Shown piece after piece: positions 49,656 to 58,224 of a stretch of 64,000 nucleotides of DNA. Position numbers and translations under genes: made by a program. Source of the DNA: an uncultured bacterium. GTDB lineage: Bacteria; Bacteroidota; Bacteroidia; Bacteroidales; Bacteroidaceae. The notes under the pieces were generated by a model, which was not told the DNA's origin, did no database searches, and saw only the letters and a list, made by a program, of their open reading frames with translations. The number at the start of each line of letters is the position of its first letter. The first letter of the stretch is position 1. The DNA is taken from contig CAJMSE010000005.1 in assembly GCA_905216025.1 (NCBI GenBank), positions 100,823 to 164,822 on the forward strand, in the 5' to 3' direction.

Positions 49656-49894
49656 ATAAAAAACACGGTGAGACAAAAGAGCGGGCGTCTTCTTCACATT
49701 CATTTATCACCCCAAGGGAACGGCCAAGCACCCCGCGTAAGATAAAACTAAAAGGAGAAAACGCCCGCATACAGGCGCATCTAATCCCTTAATTCTCTTA
49801 CGCTTCTTAATTATTGGCCGTTATATTGAGACGAGAATGAAGTTCATAAACACGTATTTCACTCAAATGTTCACTGCCCTCTCCTCGGAAAGGG
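49656..49894 (-). ncRNA. Candidate structured RNA with alternative folds
   Basis: Minus-strand transcript expected from the promoter at 49900-49907. The 5' end folds as GCCCT...AGGGC (49895-49876). Nested stems: AACGGCCAA/TTGGCCGTT (49719-49727 with 49814-49822), GCGTAAG/CTTACGC (49735-49741 with 49797-49803) and an inner CGCC/GGCG. A rival 12-base stem pairs 49681-49692 with 49757-49768 and is complete only as minus-strand RNA, using a G-U pair. A run of six T follows TCACCGTG at the 3' end. No family recognised. Confidence 0.5.
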
Positions 49895-49899
49895 CACTG

Positions 49900-49907
49900 C
49901 AAAGATA
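49900..49907 (-). promoter_or_regulatory. Promoter -7 element for the structured RNA
   Basis: TATCTTTG on the minus strand; the nearest minus-strand gene starts almost 500 bases away. Confidence 0.65.
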
Positions 49908-50013
49908 GCAATTTTTTTGTAACGGACGGCATTATGTGTGAAAAAACGAATGTAATAAGCGGCAGAACCGCGTTATTTTTGCGGTTTGGCACACGATTAT
50001 GGCCGTTTATTTG

Positions 50014-50021
50014 TAAATTTG
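50014..50021 (+). promoter_or_regulatory. Promoter -7 element for GH95
   Basis: TAAATTTG, 45 bases before the ATG at 50066, with a TTTG at 49985-49988. Confidence 0.55.
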
Positions 50022-50065
50022 CAGTGATATTCAATACTACTGACCAAACCCAAAGAACAGATTTT

Positions 50066-52513
50066 ATGATGAAGAAAGCGTATAATATAATAAGGTGTGC
50101 GGCATGCCTCGCCGCCCTGGCTGTCGCCCAGGAGCTTGCCGCCCAGGAGAACGACAGCCGTCTGACGCTGCGTTATGACCGCCCGGCGGAATATTTCGAG
50201 GAAGCCCTCGTGATAGGCAACGGTACGATGGGAGCCACGGTGTATGGCGGAACGCACACGGACAAGATATCGCTGAACGACATCACCCTGTGGACGGGAG
50301 AGCCCGACCGCGAGGTGACCACGCCCGGGGCATACAAGGCACTGCCGGAGATAAGGACCCTGCTCGACAGCGAAGACTATCATAAGGCCGACCGCGCGAA
50401 CCGCAAGATACAGGGCCACTACAGCGAGACATACCAGCCGCTCGGCCAGCTGACCATCGAATACGACGGCCGTATGTCGCGCGACATCAAGGACTACAGC
50501 CGCACGCTCGACATAAGCCGTGCCGTGGCATCGACTGGATACAGCTGGAGAGGGGCGCGCTGCACGACGGAATATTTTGCCTCGGCGCCCGACTCGGTCA
50601 TCGTAATCCGCCTGCGTGCCGGCAACGGAGGCATCAACGCCATGCTGCGCTTCGAATCGCAGCTGCCCTGCTCGGTGACGTCAGCAGGCGGGGAGATAAC
50701 GGCCGAAGGCTTCGCCGCCTATAAGTCGTATCCCGGATACTACAAAGGCGTCTCTGCCGGAGAGTACTTCCTCTACGACCCGGCCCGCGGCGTGCGTTTC
50801 CGCACGCTCGTCAGGGCGGTCAACAACGGCAGCGACGGGCAGGTGACATCATACCCGTCGGGCTGCGTCGGCATATCGGGCTGCAGCGACGTGACGGTGT
50901 TCATAGCCAACGTGACGAGCTTCAACGGATTCGACAAGGACCCCGCCACCGAGGGGCGCGACTACCGCACGCTCGTGAAGAAGCGTATGGCGCGCGCCGT
51001 GAAGAAGACATACGACGAGCTTTACCACTCCCATCTCTACGACTATCAGCGCTTCTTCGGCCGCGTCGGCATAGACCTCGGCCGTACAGACCCCGCCGTG
51101 GCCGCACTGCCCACCGACCGCCAGCTGAAGCTCTACACGGAGGAGAAGCAGCCGAACCCCGAACTCGAGGCCCTCTACTTCCAGTATGGGCGATACCTGC
51201 TCATATCATGCTCGCGCACGGAAGGCGTGCCTGCCAACCTGCAGGGACTCTGGAACGAGCGGCTCAGTCCGCCGTGGAGCTGCAACTACACGGCAAATAT
51301 CAACCTCGAGGAAAACTACTGGGCTGCGGAGACAGCCAACCTGAGCGAGATGCACCGCCCGCTGCTCGGCTTCATAGCCAACCTGAGCCGCACCGGAGAG
51401 GCCACGGCACGTGAATATTACGGCGTAGACCGCGGATGGTGTCTCGGCCACAACACCGACATCTGGGCCATGACGTGCCCCGTGGGTATGAATACGGGCG
51501 ACCCCTCGTGGGCCTGCTGGAACATGGGAGGCGCATGGGTGAGCACACATCTGTGGGAGCACTACCTCTTCACCCGCGACCGCAGCTTCCTGCGCAGCAG
51601 CTACCCGCTGCTGAAAGGGGCGGCCGAGTTCTGCATTGGATGGCTCATAGAGAAAGACGGACGGCTGATAACGTCACCCGGCACGTCGCCTGAAAACAAG
51701 TTCTTAGCCCCCGACGGTAAGCCGGCCGCCACATCGTATGGCAATACGGCCGACATGGCGATGATACGTGAGTGCATCGGCGTGGCACGCGCGGCCGCCG
51801 CCGAGCTGGGCACGGACAAGGCGTTCGTGCGCGAGGCAGACCGCACGGTGAGCCGCCTGCGCCCATACAAGGTGGGAAAGAACGGCAACCTGCAGGAGTG
51901 GTATCACGATTTTGAAGACCAGGACCCCAAGCACCGCCACCAGTCGCATCTCTTCGGGCTCTATCCCGGGCATCACATATCGCCGGCCGGAACCCCGGAA
52001 CTGGCCAAGGCATGCGCCCGCACGCTGGAGATAAAGGGTGACGAGACGACAGGATGGAGCACGGGATGGCGTGTGAACCTCTATGCGCGGCTGCTCGACG
52101 CCGCCGGAGCATACCGCACATACCGCCGCCTGCTGCGCTATGTCAGTCCGGACGGGTACACAGGCAAGGACGCAAAGCGTGGCGGAGGCACATATCCCAA
52201 CCTGCTCGACGCCCATTCGCCCTTCCAGATAGACGGCAACTTCGGCGGTTGCGCCGGCGTGGCGGAGATGCTCATGCAGTCGGCGCCCGGCAGCATAACG
52301 CTTCTCCCGGCCCTTCCGGAGCAGTGGGCCGACGGCAGCGTGTACGGACTGTGCGCCCGCGGCGGCTTCGTCGTCAGCATGGAGTGGCGCGGAGGGCGCG
52401 TCACGGCCCTGTCGGTGACATCGCGTGCCGGAGGCCGCACCACGCTGCACTATAACGGCAAGTCGGCAAAGGTGAGCCTGAAGGCAGGACAGACGGCGGA
52501 GCTGAAGCCGTAA
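50066..52513 (+). CDS. Alpha-L-fucosidase (GH95)
   Basis: An 815-residue exported glycosidase. Signal peptide to about residue 26 (QELAAQ). N-terminal beta domain with LVIGNGTMGATVYGG and LNDITLWTGEP; (alpha/alpha)6 catalytic domain with QGLWNERLSPPWSCNYTANINLEENYW (the Asn pair that activates the inverting water), EWYHDFEDQDPKHRHQSHL and FQIDGNFGG near the end. It removes alpha-1,2-fucose or alpha-L-galactose from glycans. The ATG pair at 50066/50069 starts the signal peptide; the open frame before it is non-conserved. Confidence 0.94.
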   Translation: MMKKAYNIIRCAACLAALAVAQELAAQENDSRLTLRYDRPAEYFEEALVIGNGTMGATVYGGTHTDKISLNDITLWTGEPDREVTTPGAYKALPEIRTLLDSEDYHKADRANRKIQGHYSETYQPLGQLTIEYDGRMSRDIKDYSRTLDISRAVASTGYSWRGARCTTEYFASAPDSVIVIRLRAGNGGINAMLRFESQLPCSVTSAGGEITAEGFAAYKSYPGYYKGVSAGEYFLYDPARGVRFRTLVRAVNNGSDGQVTSYPSGCVGISGCSDVTVFIANVTSFNGFDKDPATEGRDYRTLVKKRMARAVKKTYDELYHSHLYDYQRFFGRVGIDLGRTDPAVAALPTDRQLKLYTEEKQPNPELEALYFQYGRYLLISCSRTEGVPANLQGLWNERLSPPWSCNYTANINLEENYWAAETANLSEMHRPLLGFIANLSRTGEATAREYYGVDRGWCLGHNTDIWAMTCPVGMNTGDPSWACWNMGGAWVSTHLWEHYLFTRDRSFLRSSYPLLKGAAEFCIGWLIEKDGRLITSPGTSPENKFLAPDGKPAATSYGNTADMAMIRECIGVARAAAAELGTDKAFVREADRTVSRLRPYKVGKNGNLQEWYHDFEDQDPKHRHQSHLFGLYPGHHISPAGTPELAKACARTLEIKGDETTGWSTGWRVNLYARLLDAAGAYRTYRRLLRYVSPDGYTGKDAKRGGGTYPNLLDAHSPFQIDGNFGGCAGVAEMLMQSAPGSITLLPALPEQWADGSVYGLCARGGFVVSMEWRGGRVTALSVTSRAGGRTTLHYNGKSAKVSLKAGQTAELKP

Positions 52514-52631
52514 GGCGCTATCAGACAGGCTGTTGTAACACAAATTATGATATGGTGACAGATTATAAAAAAACGGTATGAAACTTGGTTAAAATGTGTT
52601 TCCGGTTCATTGCCGTGTCGTATTTAATCGC

Positions 52632-52639
52632 TATTTTTG
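52632..52639 (+). promoter_or_regulatory. Promoter -7 element for the PepSY-like gene
   Basis: TATTTTTG, 42 bases before the ATG at 52682. Confidence 0.6.
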
Positions 52640-52681
52640 CATCGAAAGATTTTAGTATTAACCCTAAAAAAACAGTAGATT

Positions 52682-53134
52682 ATGAAAGAAATGATGAGAA
52701 AAGCAGCAATGACGCTTATCGGTGCCATCATGGCGTGCGTCACGGTGACGGCAGGAAACTCGCGTGCGATATCAAGAGAAGAACTCCCCGGCATGGCACA
52801 GAAGATAATAAAGGAGAACTTCGCGAAGCGCAAGGTTGCGATGATGAAGCTCGAAACGGGATTCTTCGAGAAGACTACATACGACGTCGTGTTCACTAAC
52901 GGCGACAAAATCGAGTTTGACGACGAGGGTAACTGGGTGGAGATATCGTGCCGCCGCGGTGCCGTTCCGGGACAGCTCGTGCCGTCTGACATCAGGAGCT
53001 ATCTGCGGGAGCACTATCCGAAGACACGTGTCGTGGAGATAGAGAAAAGCCGGAACAAGTATGAGGTGAAACTGTCGAATGGTCTTGAGATAACATTCAA
53101 CGAGAATCTGCGTGTGATAGACATCGACGACTGA
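52682..53134 (+). CDS. PepSY-like (DUF2874) periplasmic protein
   Basis: A 150-residue secreted protein with a signal peptide to about residue 25. Two repeats of the small PepSY-like/DUF2874 fold: PGMAQKIIKENFAKRKVAMMKLE...YDVVFTNGDKIEFDDEGNWVEI and PSDIRSYLREHYPKTRVVEIEK...YEVKLSNGLEITFNENLRVIDID. The family is common in Bacteroidota and related to beta-lactamase-inhibitor-like folds; function is unknown. Alternative starts are Met4 or Met5. Confidence 0.9.
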   Translation: MKEMMRKAAMTLIGAIMACVTVTAGNSRAISREELPGMAQKIIKENFAKRKVAMMKLETGFFEKTTYDVVFTNGDKIEFDDEGNWVEISCRRGAVPGQLVPSDIRSYLREHYPKTRVVEIEKSRNKYEVKLSNGLEITFNENLRVIDIDD

Positions 53135-53177
53135 GGTCGCTTTAATGTTTAAAAAAACATAAGCCTGGCGCCCTTTC

Positions 53178-53208
53178 TTGCCTGTTACGTATAAAAGAGT
53201 TAACTTTG
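53178..53208 (+). promoter_or_regulatory. Promoter for the META lipoprotein
   Basis: TTG at 53178-53180, 20-base spacer, TAACTTTG at 53201-53208. The leader carries a GC-rich dyad GCCGGCG/CGCCGGC at about 53221-53241. Confidence 0.7.
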
Positions 53209-53272
53209 TAGTTAATACGGGCCGGCGGAAGGGCGCCGGCGAATATATTTAAACATTCAAAAGAAGAATTAT

Positions 53273-53707
53273 ATGAATATGAAAAAGAAAGGAATAGTTG
53301 TTGCTGCATGTGCAGCAGTGTTGCTGGGAGCGTGCGGCACGAGCCGTGAAACGGCAGCAGGAGGAAAGATAGGAGGTGAGTGGAGCATCGTGAAGGTGAA
53401 CGGGCAGGAGGTGAAAGCCGCCGACGTGGAGAACACTCCGTTCATCGGTTTCAGCGAGCAGGACGGCCGCCTCTACGGCAGCACGAGCTGCAACAGGCTT
53501 CTCGGAAGTTTCAAGGCCGACGCGAAGACCGGCAGCATAGACCTCGGCAACGTGGGAAGCACGCGGATGATGTGTGCCAAGATGGATGTGGAGCAGAAGG
53601 TGCTCGAGGCCCTGAACAAGGTGAAGAAGTATAAGGTGGGTGCCGGCGGCAGCCTCTCACTCGATGATGCGGCGGGCAAGACACTCATCGAACTGAAGAA
53701 GAAATAA
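53273..53707 (+). CDS. META domain (HslJ-like) lipoprotein
   Basis: A 144-residue lipoprotein; lipobox LLGAC at residues 17-21. The META domain follows: GGEWSIVKVNGQEV, PFIGFSEQDGRLYGSTSCNRLLGSF, and STRMMCAKMDVEQKVLEALNKV. META proteins are associated with stress or envelope functions; HslJ is a heat-shock protein. It is an outer-membrane or periplasmic lipoprotein here. Confidence 0.93.
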   Translation: MNMKKKGIVVAACAAVLLGACGTSRETAAGGKIGGEWSIVKVNGQEVKAADVENTPFIGFSEQDGRLYGSTSCNRLLGSFKADAKTGSIDLGNVGSTRMMCAKMDVEQKVLEALNKVKKYKVGAGGSLSLDDAAGKTLIELKKK

Positions 53708-53751
53708 GGCGGATGTGCCGGATACACATTATTATATAATGGCAGTAGGTC

Positions 53752-54537
53752 ATGGACGGTAATGTCGTTTTAGGCTTGCTGATACCCTTTGCGGGTACGG
53801 TGACAGGAGCTGCGCTCGTGCTGTTCATGCGGCGCGAGCTCCCGTCGTTGCTCCAGAAGGCGCTGCTCGGCTTCGCCTCGGGAGTGATGGTGGCCGCCTC
53901 GGTGTGGTCGCTGCTGATTCCGGCAATGGAGTTTAAGGGCAGCGACGGTGCCGCGGCCGGTATCTTACCTGCCGCGACCGGATTCCTGGCGGGCATGGCG
54001 TTCCTCCTGCTGATAGACTATATCACCCCGCACCTGCATGTCGGTGAGGATAAACCCGAGGGACCGCACACCAGACTGTCGCGCACGGCCATGCTGTCGC
54101 TTGCCGTCACCATCCACAACCTGCCAGAGGGGATGGCCGTGGGAGCGGTGATTGCCGGGGCGGTGGCAGGAGATGCCGGGATAACGATGGCCGGAGCACT
54201 GACCATGTCGCTCGGCATCGCCATACAGAACATACCGGAGGGAGCTATCATATCCATGCCGATGCGTGCCGAAGGAAACAGCAGGATGCGGTCGTTTGCC
54301 ATCGGCAGCCTCAGCGGGGCTGTCGAGCCATTAGGCGCTGTGGCCGTGATACTGCTGACATCGGTACTCACTCCCGTGCTGCCGTATATGCTGGCGTTCG
54401 CCGCCGGGGCGATGCTGTTCGTCGTGGTGGAGGAACTTATCCCCGAAGCCAGCCACGGAGAACATTCCAACTTCAGCACGATCGGCTTCGCATTAGGCTT
54501 CGTCCTGATGATGGCCCTCGACGTGGTGCTCGGTTGA
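53752..54537 (+). CDS. ZIP family metal transporter
   Basis: A 261-residue membrane protein with eight hydrophobic helices. The metal-path motifs are clear: VTIHNLPEGMAVG in TM4 and GIAIQNIPEGAIIS in TM5, with HLHVGEDKPEGPHT in the variable loop. It imports Zn2+ or other divalent cations. It follows the META gene by 44 bases. Confidence 0.94.
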   Translation: MDGNVVLGLLIPFAGTVTGAALVLFMRRELPSLLQKALLGFASGVMVAASVWSLLIPAMEFKGSDGAAAGILPAATGFLAGMAFLLLIDYITPHLHVGEDKPEGPHTRLSRTAMLSLAVTIHNLPEGMAVGAVIAGAVAGDAGITMAGALTMSLGIAIQNIPEGAIISMPMRAEGNSRMRSFAIGSLSGAVEPLGAVAVILLTSVLTPVLPYMLAFAAGAMLFVVVEELIPEASHGEHSNFSTIGFALGFVLMMALDVVLG

Positions 54538-54588
54538 CGGCCACCGGATAAAGCTCGGTCATATATCGGTTATAAATCAGCTGTTTGA

Positions 54589-55209
54589 ATGGCATTTCTT
54601 GTCGGTTATAAGGAAAGCATCCTTAAAGGATTTATCTGGATTGCATGCTTCATGCTCTGCACGTTCGGCTATTGGTGCTATGGCCGCACATTGATATCTT
54701 GGTGGCATCCGGTCGCTTTCGCTGCTGCGGTGGCAACGGTGTCTGTAATGCCGCTGTTGCGCGGCCGGAGGCATCGTGAAGAGGCCGGCGGGGTAGGGGA
54801 GGTTTTGCCGGCTGACAGGAACGGGCAGCTGAATGGCAGGAAAGAGCCGTTGTCCGGCAGGACGGATCATGTCGTATATCGGTTTGTCATAGTATTCTCA
54901 CTCGCCTATGGCGTACCCCTCGGTGCCAATTATTTTCTTGCCGACGACCGTTCCGAGCATCGCGAGGAAGCCGTTGTGGAGCGGAAACTGCGTAACGAAC
55001 GTACGAAGTATGTGCAGAGCGGACGTCGCAGGCGGGTGGCGAGCGGCAAGTATTACACCTATTCCCTCGATCTCGCATTCTCAGACGGCAGTCGTAAGGT
55101 CGTGGATGTGCCCCTGTCGGTATACAACAAGTGCCGGAACGGAGGCAGCAGGGTGTTCACGATGAGGCGCGGACTTCTCGGATACCCCGTAATTTCCGAT
55201 ATCAGGTAA
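54589..55209 (+). CDS. Membrane protein of unknown function
   Basis: A 206-residue protein with two N-terminal hydrophobic helices (about 12-31 and 37-57), a charged segment, a third helix near 97-117 (FVIVFSLAYGVPLGANYFLA), and a soluble tail rich in basic residues ending with YTYSLDLAFSDGSRKVVDVPLSVYNKCRNGG, which looks like a small beta domain. I do not recognise it. It may share a transcript with the ZIP gene (51-base gap). Confidence 0.7.
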   Translation: MAFLVGYKESILKGFIWIACFMLCTFGYWCYGRTLISWWHPVAFAAAVATVSVMPLLRGRRHREEAGGVGEVLPADRNGQLNGRKEPLSGRTDHVVYRFVIVFSLAYGVPLGANYFLADDRSEHREEAVVERKLRNERTKYVQSGRRRRVASGKYYTYSLDLAFSDGSRKVVDVPLSVYNKCRNGGSRVFTMRRGLLGYPVISDIR

Positions 55210-55270
55210 TGCAAAAGCCGTAAAGCAGGCTTGCAATAGGTTATAAAACACGATGAAAGGATAAAAAGAA

Positions 55271-55302
55271 AATCGGAGCAGGTGCATGCACCTGCTCCGA
55301 TT
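55271..55302 (-). terminator. Perfect 32-base palindrome terminating tRNA-Leu
   Basis: AATCGGAGCAGGTGCA and its exact complement meet with no loop; on the minus strand it is followed by TTCTTTTTAT, directly after the tRNA. Confidence 0.85.
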
Positions 55303-55305
55303 TCG

Positions 55306-55387
55306 TACCCAGACCCGGGGTCGAACCGGGACGGATTGCTCCACTGGTGTTTGAGACCAGCGCGTCTACCGATTCCGCCATCTGGGC
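55306..55387 (-). tRNA. tRNA-Leu (anticodon CAA)
   Basis: Minus strand. The acceptor stem pairs GCCCAGA (55387-55381) with TCTGGGT (55313-55307), discriminator A. The anticodon stem CTGGT/ACCAG encloses CTCAAAC (anticodon CAA, leucine UUG). It has a class II variable arm, T-arm CCCGGTTCGACCCCGGG and no encoded CCA. Promoter TATCTTTG is at 55401-55408. Confidence 0.95.
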
Positions 55388-55400
55388 TTATTAGCGGGTG

Positions 55401-55408
55401 CAAAGATA
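55401..55408 (-). promoter_or_regulatory. Promoter -7 element for tRNA-Leu
   Basis: TATCTTTG on the minus strand, 14 bases upstream of the mature 5' end. Confidence 0.7.
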
Positions 55409-55515
55409 CACATAAAATCCGAATCGGCAAATTTTTGGCTGCAAAACTTGTCGCGACAGGTGAAAATGGTAGTTTAATCTGATATGCGGGTATCGTGCGA
55501 TTGGTTATTTTTGAT

Positions 55516-55523
55516 TATCTTTG
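55516..55523 (+). promoter_or_regulatory. Promoter -7 element for the DUF362 gene
   Basis: TATCTTTG, 77 bases before the ATG at 55600. Confidence 0.65.
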
Positions 55524-55599
55524 CAGCATTGTATGACATATAAAACAGTAATGTATACGCGACTGACTAATAAAGTATAACTCACTAATAACAAGACGA

Positions 55600-56556
55600 A
55601 TGATTATGAAGAAACTTTTGCTTTCATTGGCAGCGGCAGGCATGTCGGCCACGGCCGTAGCACAGTCGACGGTCTATTTCACCAAGGAGATAAGTCCGGA
55701 GGCTCTCGTGAAGATTTATAAGGCAGTGGGACGGAGCGCCGACGGCCACAGGGTGGCAGTGAAGATAAGCACCGGTGAGGCAGGCAACCCCAACTATCTG
55801 AAGCCTACACTGATACGGAATCTCGTGGATGAGGTGCATGGAACGATAGTGGAATGCAACACGGCTTATGCCGGCAAGCGCAATACGGCCGAGGCACACT
55901 GGCAGACTATACACGAGCACGGCTTTGATTCGCTCTTCGCCGTGGACCTGATGGACGAGGAAGGAGAAATGAAAATACCCGTGAGAGACAGGAAAAACAT
56001 AAAGTACGACATAGTGGGCAGCCACCTGTCGCGCTATGATTTCATGATAAACCTTGCCCACTTCAAGGGGCATCCCATGGGCGGCCTCGGCGGAGCGCTT
56101 AAGAATGCGAGCATCGGCGTGGCCTCGGCGAATGGTAAGGCGTATATACACACGGCCGGATATCAGGATAAGGTGGAAGGACTCTGGGACCACGTGCAGA
56201 ACCAGGACGGCTTCCTCGAGTCGATGGCTGCCGCCGCGCAGGCCGTGGACGACTACTTCGGTGACAGGATACTGTATATAAACGTGATGAACAACATGAC
56301 CGTAGACTGCGACTGCGTGGCGCAGCCGGAGCCTGTCAAGCTGAAGGACGCCGGCATACTCGCATCCACCGACCCCGTGGCCCTCGACCAGGCATGCGTG
56401 GATATCATCTTCAACATGAAGCCGTCGGAAGGCAACGACAACAAGCCGCTGATAGAGCGGATAAGCAGCAGGCACGGCACGCACACGATAGAGCATGCCG
56501 AGAAGATAGGACTGGGAAGCCGGAAATACACCGTTGTGGATATAGATAAGAAGTGA
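55600..56556 (+). CDS. DUF362 domain-containing exported protein
   Basis: A 318-residue protein with a signal peptide ending AVAQS (residue 22). The DUF362 fold is clear: VAVKISTGEAGNPNYLKPTLIRNLV, NTAYAGKRNTAEAHWQTIHEHGF, MINLAHFKGHPMGGLGGALKNASIG and GILASTDPVALDQACVDII. It lacks the 2[4Fe-4S] ferredoxin domain that many DUF362 proteins carry; only CDC near residue 246 could bind metal. Function is unknown. It is a single-gene unit. Confidence 0.9.
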   Translation: MIMKKLLLSLAAAGMSATAVAQSTVYFTKEISPEALVKIYKAVGRSADGHRVAVKISTGEAGNPNYLKPTLIRNLVDEVHGTIVECNTAYAGKRNTAEAHWQTIHEHGFDSLFAVDLMDEEGEMKIPVRDRKNIKYDIVGSHLSRYDFMINLAHFKGHPMGGLGGALKNASIGVASANGKAYIHTAGYQDKVEGLWDHVQNQDGFLESMAAAAQAVDDYFGDRILYINVMNNMTVDCDCVAQPEPVKLKDAGILASTDPVALDQACVDIIFNMKPSEGNDNKPLIERISSRHGTHTIEHAEKIGLGSRKYTVVDIDKK

Positions 56557-56639
56557 TGCTGTTCGGAACTGTTGCCGGCCGGTGCCGGGACTGTGTCTGA
56601 AAAGGCCCGCTTTTTACTATAAAAAACTTTAAATCTTTG

Positions 56640-56692
56640 TCCGTATCAGTTATATTTAGTAACTTAGTCGACACAAATATAACTGATACGGA
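56640..56692 (+). promoter_or_regulatory. 18-bp inverted repeat abutting the guanylyltransferase start
   Basis: Arms 56640-56657 and 56675-56692 are exact reverse complements apart from none seen, core CCGTATCAGTTATATTT. The ATG at 56694 is one base beyond the right arm. In RNA this forms a stem that would occlude ribosome access; in DNA it could be an operator. A near-consensus AATCTTTG lies at 56632-56639. Confidence 0.7.
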
Positions 56693-56693
56693 T

Positions 56694-57788
56694 ATGATTA
56701 AGAACACAAATAATTATTGCATTATTCTGGCCGGAGGTAAGGGCCGCAGGCTATGGCCTTGCAGCAGAGACCGGTATCCCAAGCAGTTCATCGACTTTTT
56801 CGGTTGCGGACGCACGCAGTTGCAGGCCACGTTCGACAGATTCTCTTCCATCTTGCCGGTCGGGAACATATTTGTATGCACCAATGCAGAATATGTCAGC
56901 ATACTGAAGGAGCAGCTTCCGGAGATGGACGAGGCCAACATCGTTGCCGAGCCGGTGGCACGCAACACGGCGCCGAGCGTAGCTGCCGCGACGCTTCATA
57001 TATACAGCAGGAATGCAGACGCACGCATCATCATCGCTCCGTCGGACCAGTTCGTGCAGAACGAGGAGGCTTTTTCGGATAACGTGCTGCGCGGTCTTGA
57101 CCTGGTGGCTGGCCGCGACATGCTGCTCACTATGGGAGTGAAGCCGACGAGGCCCGAGCCGGGATACGGATACATACAGGTGGGCGAGCCGGTGGATGAC
57201 GGCAGCGTATATAAGGTGCAGTCTTTCACGGAGAAACCCGAGCGCGAGTTTGCCCGGATGTTTGTTGAAAGCGGTGAGTTCTATTGGAATACGGGAATGT
57301 TTCTGGCCGACGTGAAGGCGCTCGGACATAGCCTCCAGCGTCTTTTCCCCGACATGCTGGATTTCTGGGAGGAGGAAAACAGCGGCGGCAAGCCATGGCA
57401 GACGGGCGTCTCGTTCATCAACGAGAACTATGCGTCGTTCCCGAACCTGTCTATAGACTATGGCATACTGGAGCGTGGAGAGAACGTCTGCGTGATGATA
57501 TGCAACTTCGGATGGGCCGACCTCGGCACGTGGCACTCCATCTACGAGTGCAAGAGTCATGGGGAGGGCGACAACGTGCTGATAAACACCGAGGCGATAC
57601 TCGAAGACTGCCGTGATAACGTGATAAAGCTGCCTGAGGGGAAGCTGGCCGTGATAAACGGACTCGAGGGCTACATTGTTGCGGAGAAGGACAATGTGCT
57701 GTTCATCTGCAAGAAAGGCGATTCATCCTCGCTGCTAAGGAAATATGTGAATGAGGTACAGATTAAATATGGAGAAGAGTTTGTCTGA
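56694..57788 (+). CDS. manC: Mannose-1-phosphate guanylyltransferase
   Basis: A 364-residue nucleotidyltransferase forming GDP-mannose from mannose-1-P and GTP. Signature IILAGGKGRRLWPCSRDRYPKQF at the N-terminus, EPVARNTAPSVAAAT, IAPSDQFV, and FTEKPEREFARMFVESGEFYWNTGMFL. It has no fused isomerase domain; manA at 30.5 kb supplies the isomerase step. I start it at 56694, the first ATG of the conserved block. Its last codons lie in the bidirectional terminator at 57775-57804. Confidence 0.94.
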   Translation: MIKNTNNYCIILAGGKGRRLWPCSRDRYPKQFIDFFGCGRTQLQATFDRFSSILPVGNIFVCTNAEYVSILKEQLPEMDEANIVAEPVARNTAPSVAAATLHIYSRNADARIIIAPSDQFVQNEEAFSDNVLRGLDLVAGRDMLLTMGVKPTRPEPGYGYIQVGEPVDDGSVYKVQSFTEKPEREFARMFVESGEFYWNTGMFLADVKALGHSLQRLFPDMLDFWEEENSGGKPWQTGVSFINENYASFPNLSIDYGILERGENVCVMICNFGWADLGTWHSIYECKSHGEGDNVLINTEAILEDCRDNVIKLPEGKLAVINGLEGYIVAEKDNVLFICKKGDSSSLLRKYVNEVQIKYGEEFV

Positions 57789-57804
57789 ATTCAGACAAAC
57801 TCTT
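57775..57804. terminator. Palindromic bidirectional terminator shared by two stop codons
   Basis: A perfect 30-base palindrome with half-site AAGAGTTTGTCTGAA. Read either way it encodes Glu-Phe-Val-stop or Lys-Glu-Phe-Val-stop: manC ends at 57788 and the HIT gene at 57791. T-rich tails follow on the plus side. Confidence 0.85.
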
Positions 57805-58183
57805 TTCTTATTCTTTCGGCGATGGTCCGGAACTCGCTTTCTTCGAGCTTCAGTTTCGGATTGGCGAAGTTCATGTCTTTTTCCGAGTTCATCGGAACAA
57901 GGTGTATGTGTGCGTGGGGCACTTCGAGGCCGAGCACGGCCATGCCCACCTTGATGCAGGGAAAGGCCTTCTTTATGGCCGCGGCGACCCTTTTGGCGAA
58001 TACGGTCATCTCGGCCAGCTCCTCATCGGTGAGGTCGAAGATGTAGTCGACCTCGCGGCGCGGAATGACGAGCGTGTGTCCCTTCACCAGCGGATTTATG
58101 TCGAGGAAAGCATAGAACTTGTCGCTTTCCGCACATTTATAGCTCGGAATCTCACCGGCTGCAATCTTTGCGAAAATTCCCAT
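57791..58183 (-). CDS. HIT family protein
   Basis: A 130-residue histidine-triad nucleotide hydrolase. FAKIAAGEIPSYK start, GHTLVIPRREVDYIFDL and the catalytic HAHIHLVP near residue 90. Substrates are purine nucleoside phosphoramidates or dinucleotides. Downstream of greA with a 41-base gap on the same strand, so probably co-transcribed. Convergent with manC. Confidence 0.94.
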   Translation of the reverse strand: MGIFAKIAAGEIPSYKCAESDKFYAFLDINPLVKGHTLVIPRREVDYIFDLTDEELAEMTVFAKRVAAAIKKAFPCIKVGMAVLGLEVPHAHIHLVPMNSEKDMNFANPKLKLEESEFRTIAERIRKEFV

Positions 58184-58224
58184 TGTCTCTTTATCTTTTT
58201 ATCGGTTGTCGTGTCTGCTGCCTG

